Positions 25,867 through 34,897 of a DNA stretch of 64,000 bases are shown in pieces; positions within the stretch are counted from its first letter, which is position 1; each line of letters begins with the position of its first letter. The translations under genes and the position numbers were made by a program. The stretch covers positions 62,001 through 126,000 of the forward strand of contig JAEWCL010000014.1 of the NCBI GenBank assembly GCA_023390655.1, read 5' to 3'. The DNA is from Bacillota bacterium. Lineage in GTDB: Bacteria > Bacillota > Clostridia > Christensenellales > CAG-138. A model generated the notes under the pieces. It was not told where the DNA came from. It saw only the letters and a program-made list of their open reading frames with translations, and searched no databases.

Positions 25867-27384
25867 TTATAGTTGGCAAAGCCCCTCAAATACATCTACC
25901 AGATCGAAGTATGCTTTGTCAAATATCGGCTGCATTTTCTGGTATACGGCGGTGTTGGCGGCCGTGGGCTCTTCTATGGCGTCCACCTCGATATAGCGGT
26001 AAACGTCGTCAAAGCTCTTGTGCACGCCGATGCCGACGCCTGCGGTCACGGCGGCGCCGATGGAAGTCGCTTCCTCCAGATGGTTCAGCCGCAAAATCCG
26101 CATGCCGTAAATGTCGGCTAAAATTTGGCGCTGGATACCACCCTTGGCCAGCCCGCCGATGACCGTCATTTCCTCAATGGGGATGTGCTGCCTGAGGATT
26201 TGCAGGATGATGTTCAGGTTCAGGCCGATGCCCTCCACTACGCTTCTGAGCATATCCGCGCGGCGGTGCTCCATCTTCAGGCCCACAAACGCACCCTTCG
26301 CGTTCGCGTTCCAGCGCGGGCTGCGCTCGCCCATCAAATAGGGGAGGAACAACAGCCCGTTTGCGCCCGGCTGGGAGCCTGCGATCTGCTCATTGATGAG
26401 CTCATACGGGCTGATGCCGCGCTCCTGCGCGCGCTCGGTTTCCAGCGTACAGACCTCGTTCTTAAGCCAGCTAAAGGAAGCGCCCGCGGCCTGCATGGTT
26501 CCGCAGGGGCCGATCATGCCGGGCACGATGTGCGCCCAATTGAAGGTGCGGTATTGGTCATCGTAAATGGGCGCTTTTGATGTGGTGCAGATCCAGGAGG
26601 AGGAGCCCAGACAGTTGTAGGTCTTCCCCTCTGCAATGGACCCTGCGCCCACGGAGGCGCACATGCCGTCGCCGCCGCCCACCACCACCATGGTGCCGGG
26701 CGCCAGGCCGCATTCTTGGGAGACCTTATTCGTGATTTCACCTGCAATGGTGGTGGAAGCCACCGCTTCCGGAAGCAGTGCGCCGTCAATGCCCGCGGCG
26801 GCAAGGATTTCTTCCGACCATTGGAAGGTATTGAGATCAAACGCGTTGGTGCCTGAAGCGTCGGAGAAGTCCGTTAAGAACTGGCCCGTCAGCTTGTAGA
26901 TGATATAGTCCTTGGCGAGCAGCATCTTGTGCGTGTTCCGGTATACGTCCGGCTCATGGGCTTTGACCCACATGAGCTTTTCAATGCTGTAGGCGCTGCT
27001 GATGCGGTGGCCCACGGTGCGGTAAAACCGGTCCATACAGATGCGCTCCTGCAGGTAGCGCGCCTCTTCTTCCGCGCGCATATCCGCCCAGATGATCGCT
27101 TTTCTTAAAGCCTTGCCCTGTTTATCCACGCATACGCAGCCCATCATCTGCCCGCTGAAGGAAACGGCAAGCACCTCCTTGTTGTCGATGCCATGCAGTA
27201 GCTCCTTGGTGCTTTCGCATACGGCGCGCCACCAGTCTTCGGGGGTCTGCTCCGCATAATTGGAGGAAAAATAGTCGGTCGGGTATACGCTCACGGTGCT
27301 TTTGACCAGCTGGCCGTCCGTTGTAAACAGGGAGGCCTTATTGCCGGAGGTTCCGATATCGTGAGCGATGAGATATTTTGGCAT
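25867..27384 (-). CDS. FGGY-family carbohydrate kinase (xylulokinase-like)
   Basis: A 505-residue FGGY kinase that phosphorylates a ketose or polyol. The ATPase fold shows AHDIGTSGNKASLF at the start, SFSGQMMG, WADMRAEEEA, GGGDGMCASVGAG, and the C-terminal family signature region MTVIGGLAKGG. Its length matches xylulokinase. Placed between a lactonase and a GldA-type dehydrogenase, it probably phosphorylates the ketose formed by polyol oxidation (inference). AAGGGAAAA is a modest site before the ATG. Confidence 0.88.
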   Translation of the reverse strand: MPKYLIAHDIGTSGNKASLFTTDGQLVKSTVSVYPTDYFSSNYAEQTPEDWWRAVCESTKELLHGIDNKEVLAVSFSGQMMGCVCVDKQGKALRKAIIWADMRAEEEARYLQERICMDRFYRTVGHRISSAYSIEKLMWVKAHEPDVYRNTHKMLLAKDYIIYKLTGQFLTDFSDASGTNAFDLNTFQWSEEILAAAGIDGALLPEAVASTTIAGEITNKVSQECGLAPGTMVVVGGGDGMCASVGAGSIAEGKTYNCLGSSSWICTTSKAPIYDDQYRTFNWAHIVPGMIGPCGTMQAAGASFSWLKNEVCTLETERAQERGISPYELINEQIAGSQPGANGLLFLPYLMGERSPRWNANAKGAFVGLKMEHRRADMLRSVVEGIGLNLNIILQILRQHIPIEEMTVIGGLAKGGIQRQILADIYGMRILRLNHLEEATSIGAAVTAGVGIGVHKSFDDVYRYIEVDAIEEPTAANTAVYQKMQPIFDKAYFDLVDVFEGLCQL

Positions 27385-27416
27385 ATGCTTTTCCCTTCAC
27401 ACTGGTATAGTTGGGG

Positions 27417-28541
27417 TTACAGGGCCTCGCGGTGTTTCTTATAATACTGCCCCAGGCGGTCCGCTGCCTTGACGACCTGGATGATTTCGGGTACCGAAAT
27501 CGTAAACGGCTCCGCATCCCAGAAGGAGTGCAGCGAGACTTCGGCAATCACCTGCAGGTTTTCCTCCGTAACGGGGACGCCAAGGTCACTGAGCGTCACG
27601 GGCAGGCCAACGCTCAGGTTAAAGCGGATGACCTCTTCAAGCTCCTGCGTCGTCTTCCCTTCCGCGACGAGCTGGCAAAGTACGCCGAACGCGCAGCGCT
27701 CACCATGGAGGGTCACGGCACCCTCTTTGAGCCCGGTAATGCCGTCCCCAACCGAGTGCGCGCCAGCGCAGCCGGTGTTTTCAAACCCAAGGCCGCTCAA
27801 TAGGGTGTTGGCTTCGATGATGTTTTCCACGGCCTCCGTCACAAGGCCCTGCTCTGCGGCAAGCTTTGCTTTGAGGCCGTCTTCAAGAAGGATGTTGTAG
27901 CACAGCTCGGCAATCGCCATGGCGACCTTGGGCCTGCGGTATCCGCCGGAGATGTAGTTGGGCGAATCGGATGCTTCGTTGGCTTTCGCTTCAAAATAGG
28001 TCGTGAGCGCGTCGCCCATGCCGGCCACAAGATAGCGTATCGGCGCTTTTGCGATCACGGCGCTGTCCATCAGCACAATGTTGGGGCTGCCGACATAGTG
28101 GCGCGCATGGCTGTGTTCGCCGTTCTCCTTGTAGATCACGGAGAGCGCGCTGCACGGCGCGTCGGTCGAGGCGGTGGTGGGGGCGATGATGACGGGCACA
28201 TGGAAATTGTCTGCTACCGCCTTTGCGGTATCGAGCGTCTTGCCGCCGCCGATGCCGACGACGACATCCGGTACAAACGGTTTTGCAACTTCCGTAACGC
28301 GGAGGATTTCCTGCTCCGTTACTTCGCCGCCGAACTGCTCTGTCAGGATGGAGCCGCCAGTACCCGCGTAGAGCGCCTGGTACTTCTTTGTGTAAGCGTC
28401 CATAAAGAAAGGATCGATCACCGCAAAGACATTGCTTCCATAGAGTGCGGTAAACGTATTGAGTTCGTCCAGCAGCCCGGGCCCCTGAAAATAGCGGCCG
28501 GGAGAGCCGTACCCTCTAACATGGCGTGTGAGCATACTCAT
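27417..28541 (-). CDS. Iron-containing alcohol dehydrogenase, glycerol-dehydrogenase (GldA) type
   Basis: A 374-residue group III dehydrogenase. GIGGGKTLDTAKAVAD and PTTASTDAPCSALSVIY are the GldA NAD and substrate signatures. Metal ligands sit in GMGDALTTYFEAKA, GAHSVGDGI and LHGERCAFG. GldA oxidises a vicinal diol to a ketone with NAD; close relatives act on other polyols. Since it lies in a sugar ABC operon with a kinase, a polyol substrate other than glycerol is possible. Confidence 0.88.
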   Translation of the reverse strand: MSMLTRHVRGYGSPGRYFQGPGLLDELNTFTALYGSNVFAVIDPFFMDAYTKKYQALYAGTGGSILTEQFGGEVTEQEILRVTEVAKPFVPDVVVGIGGGKTLDTAKAVADNFHVPVIIAPTTASTDAPCSALSVIYKENGEHSHARHYVGSPNIVLMDSAVIAKAPIRYLVAGMGDALTTYFEAKANEASDSPNYISGGYRRPKVAMAIAELCYNILLEDGLKAKLAAEQGLVTEAVENIIEANTLLSGLGFENTGCAGAHSVGDGITGLKEGAVTLHGERCAFGVLCQLVAEGKTTQELEEVIRFNLSVGLPVTLSDLGVPVTEENLQVIAEVSLHSFWDAEPFTISVPEIIQVVKAADRLGQYYKKHREAL

Positions 28542-28559
28542 TGTAAGCCGCTCCTTTCC

Positions 28560-29600
28560 TTAATATTTGATGACGATCTTCTTGCAGGGCTGCCGCTGTT
28601 CGATCATATCGAACGCATCAAGTATCCGGTCAAACGGGAACACATGGGAGACAAAATCGTTGGGGTCCAATATGCCCATCTCAATCCAGTTGATGATCTG
28701 GCTGTTGGCCTCGGCCTCCATGATCTTGTAGGGGAACTGCAGGAAGCTGAGCCTCCAGTTGTAAGGAGCCTGGCTCCAGTCAAGCTGCATATTGAGCTTG
28801 GGGGAAATGCCGTAGGTGCACATCTGGCCGCCGTCTTTGACGAACTGCATGGCGGTCAAAATCAGCTCGTTGACGCCCACCGCATCCACCATATGGTCCA
28901 CGCCCTCCAGGCAGATTTTCTTGATTTCGGAGACGATATCGCAGTTTTTGCTGTTGAAGGCATAGTCAGCGCCCGCTTTTTCCGCTTCCTTGATCTTTTC
29001 ATCCATGATGTCAACGGAGATGACGGGGCCGAGGCCAAGGAGCTTTGCGAACTTGACAAAGCACAGCCCGACCGGGCCTGCGCCAAACACCACAAGGCTT
29101 TCGCCATGCTTGAACCCGAACGCGCGGATGCCGGAGAGCACTTCGCGGAACGTAACGATCATGGCGCCCGCCACCGGATCAAAGCCTTTCGGGAGAACGG
29201 TCTGGGTCCTGTAAAAATCGCCGAACCCGGGCGTATACGGGCCTGTGCCGTTTTGCGCCATCGCCATCCAATCCCCACAGACGCCGTATTCCGAGAACGC
29301 GCCCCAGGCGGAAGCGTAGCCGCCAAGCTCGCCCTCTACAAAGGGAAGCAGGACGTGATCGCCCACCTTGAAGCGGGTGACGTTTTTGCCGATTTCAAGC
29401 ACCTCGCCCACGGCCTCGTGTCCAAGGAGCAGGGGATACTGGTCCACATTCTTAAATTTCCCGTGGGCGATCTTGGTATCCGTACCGGCGCACACGCCGC
29501 AGCTGAGCGTCTTAACGAGCACTCTGCAATCATCGTAGGCGGGCATGGGCACATCCACGATCCGCAGGCTCAAATCTTTTTCTACTGCCAGGCTTTTCAT
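28560..29600 (-). CDS. Zinc-dependent alcohol/polyol dehydrogenase (MDR family)
   Basis: A 346-residue medium-chain dehydrogenase. Catalytic zinc residues lie in SCGVCAGTD and LLGHEAVGEV. The usual four-cysteine structural zinc loop is not evident. The cofactor loop is VVFGAGPVGLCFVKFAKLLG. Such proteins oxidise sugar alcohols and threonine-type alcohols with NAD. It is the first enzyme gene after the transporter genes and likely catalyses the first oxidation of the imported compound. Confidence 0.87.
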   Translation of the reverse strand: MKSLAVEKDLSLRIVDVPMPAYDDCRVLVKTLSCGVCAGTDTKIAHGKFKNVDQYPLLLGHEAVGEVLEIGKNVTRFKVGDHVLLPFVEGELGGYASAWGAFSEYGVCGDWMAMAQNGTGPYTPGFGDFYRTQTVLPKGFDPVAGAMIVTFREVLSGIRAFGFKHGESLVVFGAGPVGLCFVKFAKLLGLGPVISVDIMDEKIKEAEKAGADYAFNSKNCDIVSEIKKICLEGVDHMVDAVGVNELILTAMQFVKDGGQMCTYGISPKLNMQLDWSQAPYNWRLSFLQFPYKIMEAEANSQIINWIEMGILDPNDFVSHVFPFDRILDAFDMIEQRQPCKKIVIKY

Positions 29601-29636
29601 TGTTGTATGCTCCTTTATGTGATATTTGGGTGGAAG

Positions 29637-30641
29637 TTACTTAATGACGATGTTGCGGCCGGAGCGGTCCACCGTGATGGCCACCGCGGCGATAACGACG
29701 ATGCCGAAGACGATGTTCTGCCAGAAGACGTCTACCCCTACGAAATTGAGGCCATTTCTTATAATGGAAACGATGAACACGCCCAGGACCGTGCCAAGGA
29801 CAGAGCCCCTGCCACCGGAAAGTGCCGTGCCGCCCAAAGCGACGGAGGCGATGACGAGGAGTGTAAAGGGATCGCCCACGGTAGGGGCGGAGCTCTTGAG
29901 CTTTGCTGCAAGGAATATGGAACCAAGCGCCGAGCATAGCCCGGAAAGCACGAAGGTGAGGATTTTGCACCGGTCAATGTGGATACCGGCCATTCTTGCC
30001 GCGCGCTCGTTTCCGCCGATGGCGTAGAGCGCCTTGCCAAAGCCGGTCTTACTTTGCAGCAGGAAGAATACGAGAATCACGACGCCCGCGAGTACGAGCG
30101 GCAGGCCCAATACGCCGAAGGAAACCTTCGCCCAGTTGATGGAGGGCCACAGCGCCTTGGGGATGGAGACCGGCGCTTCGCTGATCAAAAGCGCGGTGGA
30201 TTTCCAGACGGACATAAAGCCTAAGGATGCGATGAAGGAGGGGATTTTGAGCCGCACATGGATGGTGCCAAGCGCAAAGCCCGCCGCAGCGCCAAATGCG
30301 AGGGAAACGCCAAACGAGAACACGGTGGATAGGAAGAGGTTCCCGGTCTGCGCAAACGTCTGGGAGAGCACCTTTACCATGAGCACATTGACAACGGAGC
30401 ACGTTGCGCCGATGGAAAGATCGACGGAGCCCAACAGCAACACCAGCGTCGCGCCGCAGGCCATGATCATCAAGGGGGCGGTGTCGCTGAGCAAATTTGA
30501 TAGATTCGCGCGGTTGACGAAATTGCGGTCCAGTATGGTAAACACGGCCACAAGCAGGATCACGGCCGTCACGCTGAAATAGCGCATAAAATCGAAGCGG
30601 GTTCTTGGGGCCGCGGGAGCCGGACTTTTTTGTAACTGCAT
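29637..30641 (-). CDS. Sugar ABC transporter permease (RbsC family), second copy
   Basis: A 334-residue permease with about nine membrane spans. VLLLGSVDLSIGATCSV is the BPD_transp_2 family signature. ALGGTALSGGRGSVLGTVLGV near the end contacts the ATPase. The ATG at 30641 is eight bases after AGGAGG, inside the frame that otherwise opens at 30659. It pairs with the permease at 32205-33224 as a probable heterodimer around the ATPase. Confidence 0.9.
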   Translation of the reverse strand: MQLQKSPAPAAPRTRFDFMRYFSVTAVILLVAVFTILDRNFVNRANLSNLLSDTAPLMIMACGATLVLLLGSVDLSIGATCSVVNVLMVKVLSQTFAQTGNLFLSTVFSFGVSLAFGAAAGFALGTIHVRLKIPSFIASLGFMSVWKSTALLISEAPVSIPKALWPSINWAKVSFGVLGLPLVLAGVVILVFFLLQSKTGFGKALYAIGGNERAARMAGIHIDRCKILTFVLSGLCSALGSIFLAAKLKSSAPTVGDPFTLLVIASVALGGTALSGGRGSVLGTVLGVFIVSIIRNGLNFVGVDVFWQNIVFGIVVIAAVAITVDRSGRNIVIK

Positions 30642-30655
30642 GCGCTTTTTCCTCC

Positions 30656-32182
30656 TCACATCATAATGCTCACGATATCGACCTGGCTGGGTTTCAGGTC
30701 GCGTGGAGCGTCGAGTTCTCCGGTGATCAGGCCGTCGCGCATGGCAATGAGCCGGTTACTTAGGCCAATGCACTCATCCAGCGTATCGCCAAGCAGCAGG
30801 ATAGACTTCCCATTGTTGACCATATCGCGGATCAGGCCGTAGATTTCTTCCTTTGCGCCCACGTCCACGCCGCGGGTGGGATGGTTGAGGATGAGGATGT
30901 CGCATTCGCTTGCGAGCGCTCGGGCAAAGACCACCTTCTGCTGGTTGCCGCCGGAAAGTTGGATCGCGAGCTCATCGATGTTTTTGGTTTTGATGCGCAG
31001 CGTCTTCACCCAATCCTGTGCCTGTCCGCGCAGCTTCTTCCTGGAGATGAAGGGGCCGCTCTTTAATTTTTTTGGGTCGGAAAGCGCGATGTTTTCACAT
31101 ACGGAAAGGGAATTGACAATCCCCTCTTCCCACCGTTCCTTGGGCACCATTAAAATGCTGTGCCTGAGCGCGTCTGCAGGGGAAGAAAAGTTGATCTTCT
31201 TTCCGCGCACATACAGCTCCCCGGAGGTTGGCATCTCGTCTCCGCACAGTACGGAGCAGATGTCCTCCTTTCCGGAGCCGACCACGCCGCAAAGCCCCAG
31301 GATTTCGCCCTTGTGCAGCTTGAAGTCCACATGCTTGAATATGCCATTGAGGCCAAGGTCGCGGCATTCAATCACCACCTCTTCGCTTGGGGCCGCCTGC
31401 TGCTCGAGCTTATAGTATTCCGTGGTGGTGGTGCGGCCCACCATCATTTCATAGAGCGTCGCCTCATCCGCGTCGGAGGTAAGCATATTGCCTGCGTTTT
31501 TGCCGTCCTTGTAGACGTACACCCGGTCGGAGATTTCAAGCACTTCATCCAAACGGTGGGAAACGAATATGACAGAATGCCCGGCCTTTGTGAGCTTCCT
31601 GATCTCTGTAAACAGCCGCTGCACTTCCGATTCGTTCAATACCGAGGTCGGCTCGTCAAGCAGAATCAGGCAATGCTCGCTGCCAGACGAGCTTGCCACA
31701 TTGACGACCTTTGCGATTTCCACCAGCTGGCGTGTCGCAAAGTTGAGATCGGATACCTTCTTTTGCGGCGGGATGCCGATGGCGCCTACGTTGTCGAGCG
31801 CCTGCTGCGCCATCAGGTACATCCGTTTCCAGTTGACAAAGCCGTACTTTTTAAACTGCTTTTCGTAACCGAAGAAGATGTTCTGCCCCACGGTCAGGTT
31901 GGTGATGAGGGATTGCTCCTGAAACACCATGCCGATGCCCTCCGCGTTTGCTTCGCGCGGAGTTTTGGGCGCATAGGGCTTACCATGCATCGTCATTTCT
32001 CCGGAGGAGGGCGGCTGTACGCCGATGATGATCTTCAATAGCGTGGACTTGCCCGCGCCGTTTTCGCCGATGAGCCCTACGACCTCGCCGGGATATACCG
32101 TCAGGTCCACACCGTCAAGCGCCTGCGTTCCGTGAAAGGATTTTGCAATATTCTTTGCGCAAAAAAGCGGTTGCTGTTTCAT
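30656..32182 (-). CDS. Sugar ABC transporter ATP-binding protein (RbsA/XylG family)
   Basis: A 508-residue protein with two fused ATPase domains. The first has GENGAGKSTLLKI and LLDEPTSV. The second has GVVGSGKEDIC, LSGGNQQKVVFARAL and LILNHPTRGVDVG, in which the usual Walker B glutamate of the second half is changed, as is common in this family. The start is ATG 32182 behind AAAGGAGG; the frame upstream to 32236 lies inside the permease gene end. It powers uptake through the two permeases. Confidence 0.93.
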   Translation of the reverse strand: MKQQPLFCAKNIAKSFHGTQALDGVDLTVYPGEVVGLIGENGAGKSTLLKIIIGVQPPSSGEMTMHGKPYAPKTPREANAEGIGMVFQEQSLITNLTVGQNIFFGYEKQFKKYGFVNWKRMYLMAQQALDNVGAIGIPPQKKVSDLNFATRQLVEIAKVVNVASSSGSEHCLILLDEPTSVLNESEVQRLFTEIRKLTKAGHSVIFVSHRLDEVLEISDRVYVYKDGKNAGNMLTSDADEATLYEMMVGRTTTTEYYKLEQQAAPSEEVVIECRDLGLNGIFKHVDFKLHKGEILGLCGVVGSGKEDICSVLCGDEMPTSGELYVRGKKINFSSPADALRHSILMVPKERWEEGIVNSLSVCENIALSDPKKLKSGPFISRKKLRGQAQDWVKTLRIKTKNIDELAIQLSGGNQQKVVFARALASECDILILNHPTRGVDVGAKEEIYGLIRDMVNNGKSILLLGDTLDECIGLSNRLIAMRDGLITGELDAPRDLKPSQVDIVSIMM

Positions 32183-32204
32183 AATGATGTTCCTCCTTTC
32201 GCGG

Positions 32205-33224
32205 CTACTTACTGATGACCTTGCGGCCACGCGCAATGGTCAGCGCAACCGCGGTGAGTATGATGAGGCCCTGAATGCCGGATTTGATGTAGGGGTTGAC
32301 GCCAAGGAGCGCAAGGCCGTTATCGAGCACCACCATGATGAGCGTGCCGACGAGCGTATTCACAACGCCGCCCTTGCCGCCCGAAAGCGAGGTGCCGCCC
32401 ACAACCACCGCCGCCTGCGCGGGAAACATCAGGTCCTGGCCGATCTGCGCCTGCCCCTGGCCGAGCCTGATTGCGCCGAGCACGCCCGCGATGCCAAACA
32501 TCAGCCCGGCATAGGTGAACACCAGTACCTTGACGCGGTCTACGTTGACGCCCACGCTGCGGGGGATGTTTTCATCCGTACCCACGGCGTAGATGTGCCG
32601 CCCAAGCGGCGTATACTCCTGCAGGAAATAGGAGACAAGCAGCATGATGAGCGCTACGCAGGTGATAAGGGGAAGACCCAGGAAGGATGTCTTTGGGATT
32701 TGTACCAGCACAGGGTCGGCGATCTGTGCGGGGATGCCGCCATAGGATAGGGTGGCGATGCCTTTGCACACGTACATGAACCCGAAGGAAACCATGAACG
32801 AAGGGATTTTGAGCTTCACGTGCAGCGTGCCGATCAAAAGGCCTGCAAGCACGCTGGCCCCGACAGCAAGCAGGATGCCGAATATGCCCAGATCGCTTGC
32901 GTTCTTGGTATTTAATACAAAAACTGAAAGCAGGGAGCCTGCCATGCCGACCGTTCCGTCGATCGACAGGTCGATGCTTCCGAGTATGATGACGAATGTC
33001 AGGCCGCACGACACCAGCAGCGGGATTGCAAGCTGGTTCAACAGCGCGGTGATGTTGTTGGCTGAAGTGAACGCGTTGCCCCTTGTGATGGAGAAGATGA
33101 TGCACAGGGCCAACAGTACCCCGATGGGGGCCCATTTAATGATCTGCGCCTGCCGGTGCTCCGCCTTCACCTTAAAAGCAAATTCATCCGTAATCGTAAG
33201 ATCATTAAAAGCTGGATTTCTCAT
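32205..33224 (-). CDS. Sugar ABC transporter permease (RbsC family), first copy
   Basis: A 339-residue permease with the IILGSIDLSIDGTVGMAGS signature and VVVGGTSLSGGKGGVVNT loop. The N-terminal 30 or so residues are cytoplasmic and charged. A GGAG site precedes the ATG. It differs substantially from the second permease, so the two are not a recent duplication. Confidence 0.9.
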   Translation of the reverse strand: MRNPAFNDLTITDEFAFKVKAEHRQAQIIKWAPIGVLLALCIIFSITRGNAFTSANNITALLNQLAIPLLVSCGLTFVIILGSIDLSIDGTVGMAGSLLSVFVLNTKNASDLGIFGILLAVGASVLAGLLIGTLHVKLKIPSFMVSFGFMYVCKGIATLSYGGIPAQIADPVLVQIPKTSFLGLPLITCVALIMLLVSYFLQEYTPLGRHIYAVGTDENIPRSVGVNVDRVKVLVFTYAGLMFGIAGVLGAIRLGQGQAQIGQDLMFPAQAAVVVGGTSLSGGKGGVVNTLVGTLIMVVLDNGLALLGVNPYIKSGIQGLIILTAVALTIARGRKVISK

Positions 33225-33302
33225 GTTGTGTTACTCCGTTCCGGCCGAATTCTATAAGGACTTATTTCCAAATAGAGATGGAAAGCCTTTGTTGCGTCCC
33301 GC

Positions 33303-33326
33303 GCGGCAGGGGAACTTCCCCGCCGC
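33303..33326 (-). repeat. GC-rich stem-loop between binding protein and permease genes
   Basis: GCGGC-A-GGGG paired with CCCC-GCCGC around a short loop. No T-tract follows on the minus strand. A hairpin here typically protects the upstream mRNA so that the binding protein is made in excess (inference). Confidence 0.55.
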
Positions 33327-33377
33327 ACGGAACTGCATTTCCCCCAAGTGGTTAGAGAAGAAGCGAAAGCGTTTGCG

Positions 33378-34568
33378 TTAGTCCGCCTTGCAGGCAAAGA
33401 TTTCGGAGAAGTCCATAGACGGCTGCTTTTCGACATAATCCGCAATGTACTGCTTGACGTTTTCGGACGTAACGAGCATGGACGGGGTGGCGAACTGCCG
33501 GAATTCCTGCGGCATTTCGGTGGGATCGATGAGGCCTGCCCATGCGGCATAGCAGATGGCGAGCGTGTAGCCGCCCTGGAGGTAGCCGTTGGAGCTGACG
33601 GTGGCGGTTGCAAAGCCTTCGTCGATTGCCTTGATCATATCGGTGGTGGCGTCGATGCCGACGACAGCAACCTTGCCCTTGAGGCCCGCTTTATCAAGCG
33701 CCTGGATGGCGCCGGTCGCCATGTTGTCGTTTGCGCACCAGATGCCCTTGACGTTCGGTGTCTGGCTCAGCCAGGTTTCAACAAGGGTGAGCGCCTGCTT
33801 GGTGTCCCAGTTCGCGGTATCGCGCGCAGCGACCTTGATGTTGGGGTTTTCAGCGAGGTACTTTTCAAGGCCCTTTGCACGGTCGGTCGCCGCGGTGTTG
33901 CCGAGCATGCCTTCGAGAACGAAGATTTCGCCGCTGCCGCCGATAGCGTCGGAGAGCGCTTTCGAGATATTGTAGCCGCCTACCACGTTGTCGGGCGAGG
34001 TGTGGATGACCCAGTTGGGGTCGTAGTCCCAGGGGCCGACGTCGTCAGGCTTGTTCCATGCAGTGCCGATGTAGCCGCCGGAGGAGGCCATGGCTTCCGC
34101 AAGGGCGGGAGCGATGGCGGATTCGTTCGGATCGGAGTAGGCGATGGCGTTGCCGTTCGCTTTTGCGGCAAACTGCTTCATGTTGTCTACTTCCTTGTCG
34201 TTGGAGCCGCCGGAGTCAAGCGTCTGCTTTTCATACTTCTGGCCGATGGTGTCCAGATACTGGCAGAACATATCCATGCCCTGGATGATGGTCACGATGT
34301 AGGGGTTGTCAAGTCCGCGCACGGAAGCCGCCACATATAGCGTGGTGTTGAGCTTTTCCTGCGGGATTTTGGAAGCGTCGATCTTGAACGTCTTATAATC
34401 GGTGGGACCCGCCGGTGCTTCTGCAGGAGCCGCGGGATCTGCGGGCTTTGCGGGTTGCTCCGCGGGTGCAGCCGGCTGTTCCGAGGGAGTCTGCGCCGGG
34501 GCAGCCGTACAGGCGGCCAGGGAGAAGATCATGAGCACAACCAGTAACAAAGCGAGGGTCCGTTTCAT
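33378..34568 (-). CDS. Sugar-binding lipoprotein of an ABC importer
   Basis: A 396-residue solute-binding protein of the periplasmic-binding-protein type I (RbsB-like) class. The signal peptide is MKRTLALLLVVLMIFSLAAC, with lipobox LAAC, so it is anchored outside the membrane by a lipid-modified cysteine. A Pro/Ala-rich linker of about 35 residues follows. The mature domain shows VKGIWCANDNMATGAIQAL and KVAVVGIDATTDMIKAI of the sugar pocket. GGAGGAACACAAT precedes the ATG. The ligand is unknown; the downstream dehydrogenases favour a polyol or aldose. Confidence 0.92.
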   Translation of the reverse strand: MKRTLALLLVVLMIFSLAACTAAPAQTPSEQPAAPAEQPAKPADPAAPAEAPAGPTDYKTFKIDASKIPQEKLNTTLYVAASVRGLDNPYIVTIIQGMDMFCQYLDTIGQKYEKQTLDSGGSNDKEVDNMKQFAAKANGNAIAYSDPNESAIAPALAEAMASSGGYIGTAWNKPDDVGPWDYDPNWVIHTSPDNVVGGYNISKALSDAIGGSGEIFVLEGMLGNTAATDRAKGLEKYLAENPNIKVAARDTANWDTKQALTLVETWLSQTPNVKGIWCANDNMATGAIQALDKAGLKGKVAVVGIDATTDMIKAIDEGFATATVSSNGYLQGGYTLAICYAAWAGLIDPTEMPQEFRQFATPSMLVTSENVKQYIADYVEKQPSMDFSEIFACKAD

Positions 34569-34646
34569 ATTGTGTTCCTCCTGTTTTATCTTTTTTTGAA
34601 TTCACACCGAATTCAAAATCATCCGAAAGCCGTGGGGAGGGAACGC

Positions 34647-34662
34647 ATGTTAGCGGTAACAA
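34647..34662. promoter_or_regulatory. Secondary LacI-type operator
   Basis: ATGTTAGCGGTAACAA: the same palindrome as the main operator with a central mismatch and one changed end base. It lies 80 bp upstream of the binding-protein start and 164 bp from the main operator (centre to centre), a distance that would permit DNA looping. Confidence 0.65.
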
Positions 34663-34810
34663 TTTAGGGTATAAAACTAAAGATTACAAAGGCCGCGTGT
34701 ATGGGCTGGAAATAGGACAAATTGTTTTTCTGTGATGGATAGGGGCCGCGCGTCCGGAAAAAGAAAAAAGAACGAAAATATGGTGGAATTCTGTCGGTAA
34801 CTGCAGAATA

Positions 34811-34826
34811 ATGTTACCGGTAACAT
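34811..34826. promoter_or_regulatory. Main LacI-type operator
   Basis: ATGTTACCGGTAACAT, a perfect 16-bp palindrome with the central CG step typical of LacI/GalR operators. It lies immediately downstream of the -10 box of the transporter promoter. Confidence 0.85.
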
Positions 34827-34840
34827 ATCGGGTTAAAATT

Positions 34841-34869
34841 ATTATAGCCAGACCATATGCGGTTGTCAA
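34841..34869 (-). promoter_or_regulatory. Sigma-A promoter of the ABC/catabolic operon
   Basis: On the minus strand TTGACA (34864-34869), a 17-bp spacer and TATAAT (34841-34846): a full consensus promoter. It lies between the lacI-type gene and the binding-protein gene. Such a strong promoter fits tight repression by the operator next to it. Confidence 0.9.
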
Positions 34870-34897
34870 GCGGTCGATCCGAGAAGATGACAAATAT

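Noticed and set aside
28098..29939. 613-codon + strand open frame opposite the alcohol dehydrogenase genes
   Set aside because: Mirror of conserved minus-strand genes; the translation is compositionally odd and no start signal exists.
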